Below are positions 5,659 to 7,126 of a stretch of DNA of 7,126 nt, one piece after another. The translations under genes and the position numbers were made by a program. Position 1 is the first letter of the stretch. Every line of letters begins with the position of its first letter. Origin of the DNA: Thermoprotei archaeon (lineage in GTDB: Archaea; Thermoproteota; Thermoprotei_A; Sulfolobales; Desulfurococcaceae). The notes beneath the pieces were generated by a model. That model saw nothing but the letters and a program-made list of their open reading frames with translations, did no database searches and was not told where the DNA came from. The stretch is from positions 1 through 7,126 of the forward strand of contig QMWW01000060.1 in assembly GCA_003661825.1 (NCBI GenBank). The letters run 5' to 3'.

Positions 5659-6416
5659 CCGAGCTGATCCTCAGGAACCTCGTAAGCCTATCCAGGTACG
5701 AGTATAGAGATAGAGCTATACATAGAGTACACCCAGTAGCTAAGATCGCGCTGGTAGCAGTATCCCTAGGAATAGCCATTGCTATGGATTGCTCCGATGT
5801 GCTACTAGCTCTAGCCGTACTAGCTACTCTAGCCGTCTACTCTCTAGGTCTGGGTAGAGTAGCTTCTCTCACACTATCCGTGCTAGTAGTGTTTGCTCCC
5901 ATGGTGCTGTTCGTATACCTGTACTCACTAGTAGCTCTGGGCTTTAGCACCGAAGTACTAGCTAGCGCAACAGCTTCAATAGCCGTGGCCCTAGCTAGGA
6001 TAGTGGTCATGGTTCTCTCGTTCTCCATACTCCTACTGACAACGAGGCCTCAATCCATAGCAAGAGTGCTCAATAGAGCCAGAGTACCCTACGTGTACGT
6101 TTACGGAGTAGTCATGGCTCTAAGGCTCATACTAGTCCTCATATCGGATATGCAGGAGATATACATGGTTCAGAGGATCAGGGGGCTCAAAACACCTAAA
6201 GGACTGGTTAGTAGGATAAAGAGCTACCTAGCACTCTTTATACCAATGGTTATCTCTGCGTTGAACAGAGCCGATGAGCTCTCCTTATCACTTGAACTCA
6301 AAGGATTTGGGTACAAGCCTGTGAGAAGCTACCTCTACGTCGAGGAGGTAGGGCTAGCGGATATAGCGCTGGTTTCTCTAACTATAGGTCTGCTCTTCAT
6401 CACTCTCCTCCTCTGA
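5649..6416 (+). CDS. ecfT: ECF transporter transmembrane coupling protein EcfT
   Basis: This 255-residue membrane protein matches EcfT/CbiQ in length and layout. It has a short N-terminus with 'HRVHPVAKI' (25-33, the family's HPxxK motif), helices near 33-46, 50-66, 71-97 and 103-130, then a long cytoplasmic coupling region and a final helix at about 235-255. 'TTRPQSIARVLNRARVP' (131-147) is the typical EcfT entry to this region. The two coupling motifs that dock into the ATPases are Arg176-Ile-Arg178-Gly179 and Glu216-Leu-Lys218-Gly219-Phe-Gly; the second has Lys where Arg is usual. EcfT links the S component to both ATPases. ATG at 5649 lies 10 bases inside ecfA. At the 3' end the last 39 bases overlap, in the antisense direction, the end of the opposite-strand ATPase gene. 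It could also serve further S components encoded elsewhere. Confidence 0.9.
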   Translation: MQVTELILRNLVSLSRYEYRDRAIHRVHPVAKIALVAVSLGIAIAMDCSDVLLALAVLATLAVYSLGLGRVASLTLSVLVVFAPMVLFVYLYSLVALGFSTEVLASATASIAVALARIVVMVLSFSILLLTTRPQSIARVLNRARVPYVYVYGVVMALRLILVLISDMQEIYMVQRIRGLKTPKGLVSRIKSYLALFIPMVISALNRADELSLSLELKGFGYKPVRSYLYVEEVGLADIALVSLTIGLLFITLLL

Positions 6417-7126
6417 GCATATAACCGATTTAATGCATTCTGCCGCTTCATCTATTGATCTAGCCTTAGTTCTCCTAAGCAGCCCCCTACATATCTTTAT
6501 GTATAGAGGCTCTCTCACACCATAGCTCTCCGTATCTACTCTGCTGAAAACTTCTATGGGGTCGCCGTAGGCTACGATCCTCCTATTTAGTAGGAGGAGC
6601 TTGGACGCGTACCTAAGCACGTATTCTAGGTCGTGCTCAACCACTATAACCGTTGCTTTGCTCTTCCTCCAGTAGCTACCCAGGAACTCGTAGAACCTCT
6701 CCTTAGTCGCGGGATCTATGTACGAGCAAGGCTCGTCGAGGAGGAGAATCCTAGGCTTTAAGGCTATGGTAGAGGCTAGAACAACTCTCTGAAGCTGGCC
6801 CATAGACAGATCCTGGACATTTGCTTCTCTAAGACCACTAATACCCATAAGCTCTAGCGCTTCCTCGAGCCTACTCCGTATAACGTCTTCTTCGAACAGC
6901 AGGTTCTCTAGAGGAAAAGCTACTTCTTCTTCCACCGTAAGCGAGAAAACCTGGTTAACAGGGTTCTGGAGGACAACTCCTACTCTACCGATAACCCCCT
7001 TTATCCCCTCTCTAAGCACGTCTACGCCTAGAACCCTTACGTAGCCCTTAACCCTAAGCCCTCCTAGGTACTCGAGAGCCCCGATCAACACCTTGATCAG
7101 CGTAGACTTACCGCCACCGCTGGGTC
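6378..7126 (-). CDS. Second ECF ATP-binding protein (EcfA' type), N-terminus off the window
   Basis: The frame is open through the window edge, and at the edge it encodes Pro-Ser-Gly-Gly-Gly-Lys-Ser-Thr (7124 to 7101), clearly a Walker A whose first Gly lies at the boundary. So 248 residues are visible and about 30-40 are missing if it is a single ABC domain; a longer two-domain fusion cannot be excluded. Counting from that Pro, the Q-loop is 'VVLQNPVNQVFSLTVEEEVAF' with Gln53, in the form typical of EcfA. The signature is Leu106-Ser-Met-Gly-Gln110, Walker B ends Asp130-Glu131, and the switch His is 164. The D-loop reads Ser-Tyr-Ile-Asp-Pro rather than Ser-Gly-Leu-Asp-Pro. The C-terminus is acidic ('EEESDEEQ'). 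It probably forms the ATPase heterodimer with the EcfA above, yet it is transcribed from the other strand, converging on ecfT. Confidence 0.9.
   Translation of the reverse strand, partial: PSGGGKSTLIKVLIGALEYLGGLRVKGYVRVLGVDVLREGIKGVIGRVGVVLQNPVNQVFSLTVEEEVAFPLENLLFEEDVIRSRLEEALELMGISGLREANVQDLSMGQLQRVVLASTIALKPRILLLDEPCSYIDPATKERFYEFLGSYWRKSKATVIVVEHDLEYVLRYASKLLLLNRRIVAYGDPIEVFSRVDTESYGVREPLYIKICRGLLRRTKARSIDEAAECIKSVICSEEESDEEQTYS

Noticed and set aside
3145..6416. Cobalt/nickel importer (Cbi/Nik type) reading of the ECF genes
   Set aside because: The S component lacks the N-terminal Met-His metal motif of CbiM/NikM and no CbiN-like small protein is present. The nearby corrinoid gene is a separate unit about 2.2 kb away across a reverse-strand run.

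Overview
The window looks archaeal, most likely a hyperthermophilic crenarchaeote (Thermoproteota). It carries pantoate kinase, an enzyme specific to archaeal coenzyme A synthesis. It also has TATA-type promoter elements (TTTATA) and GGTGA/GGAGG ribosome binding sites, frequent GTG/TTG starts, and very heavy use of ATA, CTA and AGA/AGG codons at roughly half G+C. I cannot name the genus. The window is gene-dense: the longest stretch without a gene is the 151-base divergent intergenic region 2994-3144. I see no RNA genes, insertion sequences or CRISPR arrays.

Region 1 (1-903, + strand) is a corrinoid methyl-transfer pair. It consists of the C-terminal end of a uroporphyrinogen-decarboxylase-like methyltransferase, cut by the window edge, followed 6 bases later by a complete cobalamin-binding corrinoid protein with the Asp-x-His-x-x-Gly motif. 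Together they should move methyl groups through a protein-bound cobamide; the methyl donor and the final acceptor cannot be read from this window.

Region 2 (912-2993, - strand) is a close-packed three-gene run, in transcription order a DUF998 membrane protein, a DUF996-like membrane protein and a soluble B3/4-domain protein (a stand-alone relative of the Phe-tRNA synthetase beta-subunit editing domain). A good TATA box sits at the end of the first gene and may drive the last two separately. The 3' end of the run converges on the corrinoid gene with only 8 bases between them.

Region 3 (3145-6416, + strand) is the most interesting part. Four overlapping genes encode an ECF-type S-component-like membrane protein, archaeal pantoate kinase, an EcfA-type ATPase and the EcfT transmembrane coupling protein. 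A second EcfA-type ATPase lies on the opposite strand (6378-7126, N-terminus off the window) and its 3' end overlaps ecfT by 39 bases. The simplest reading is one vitamin-type ECF importer (S + T + two ATPases) with a CoA-biosynthesis kinase built into its operon. This suggests, but does not prove, that the importer brings in pantoate or a related CoA precursor.
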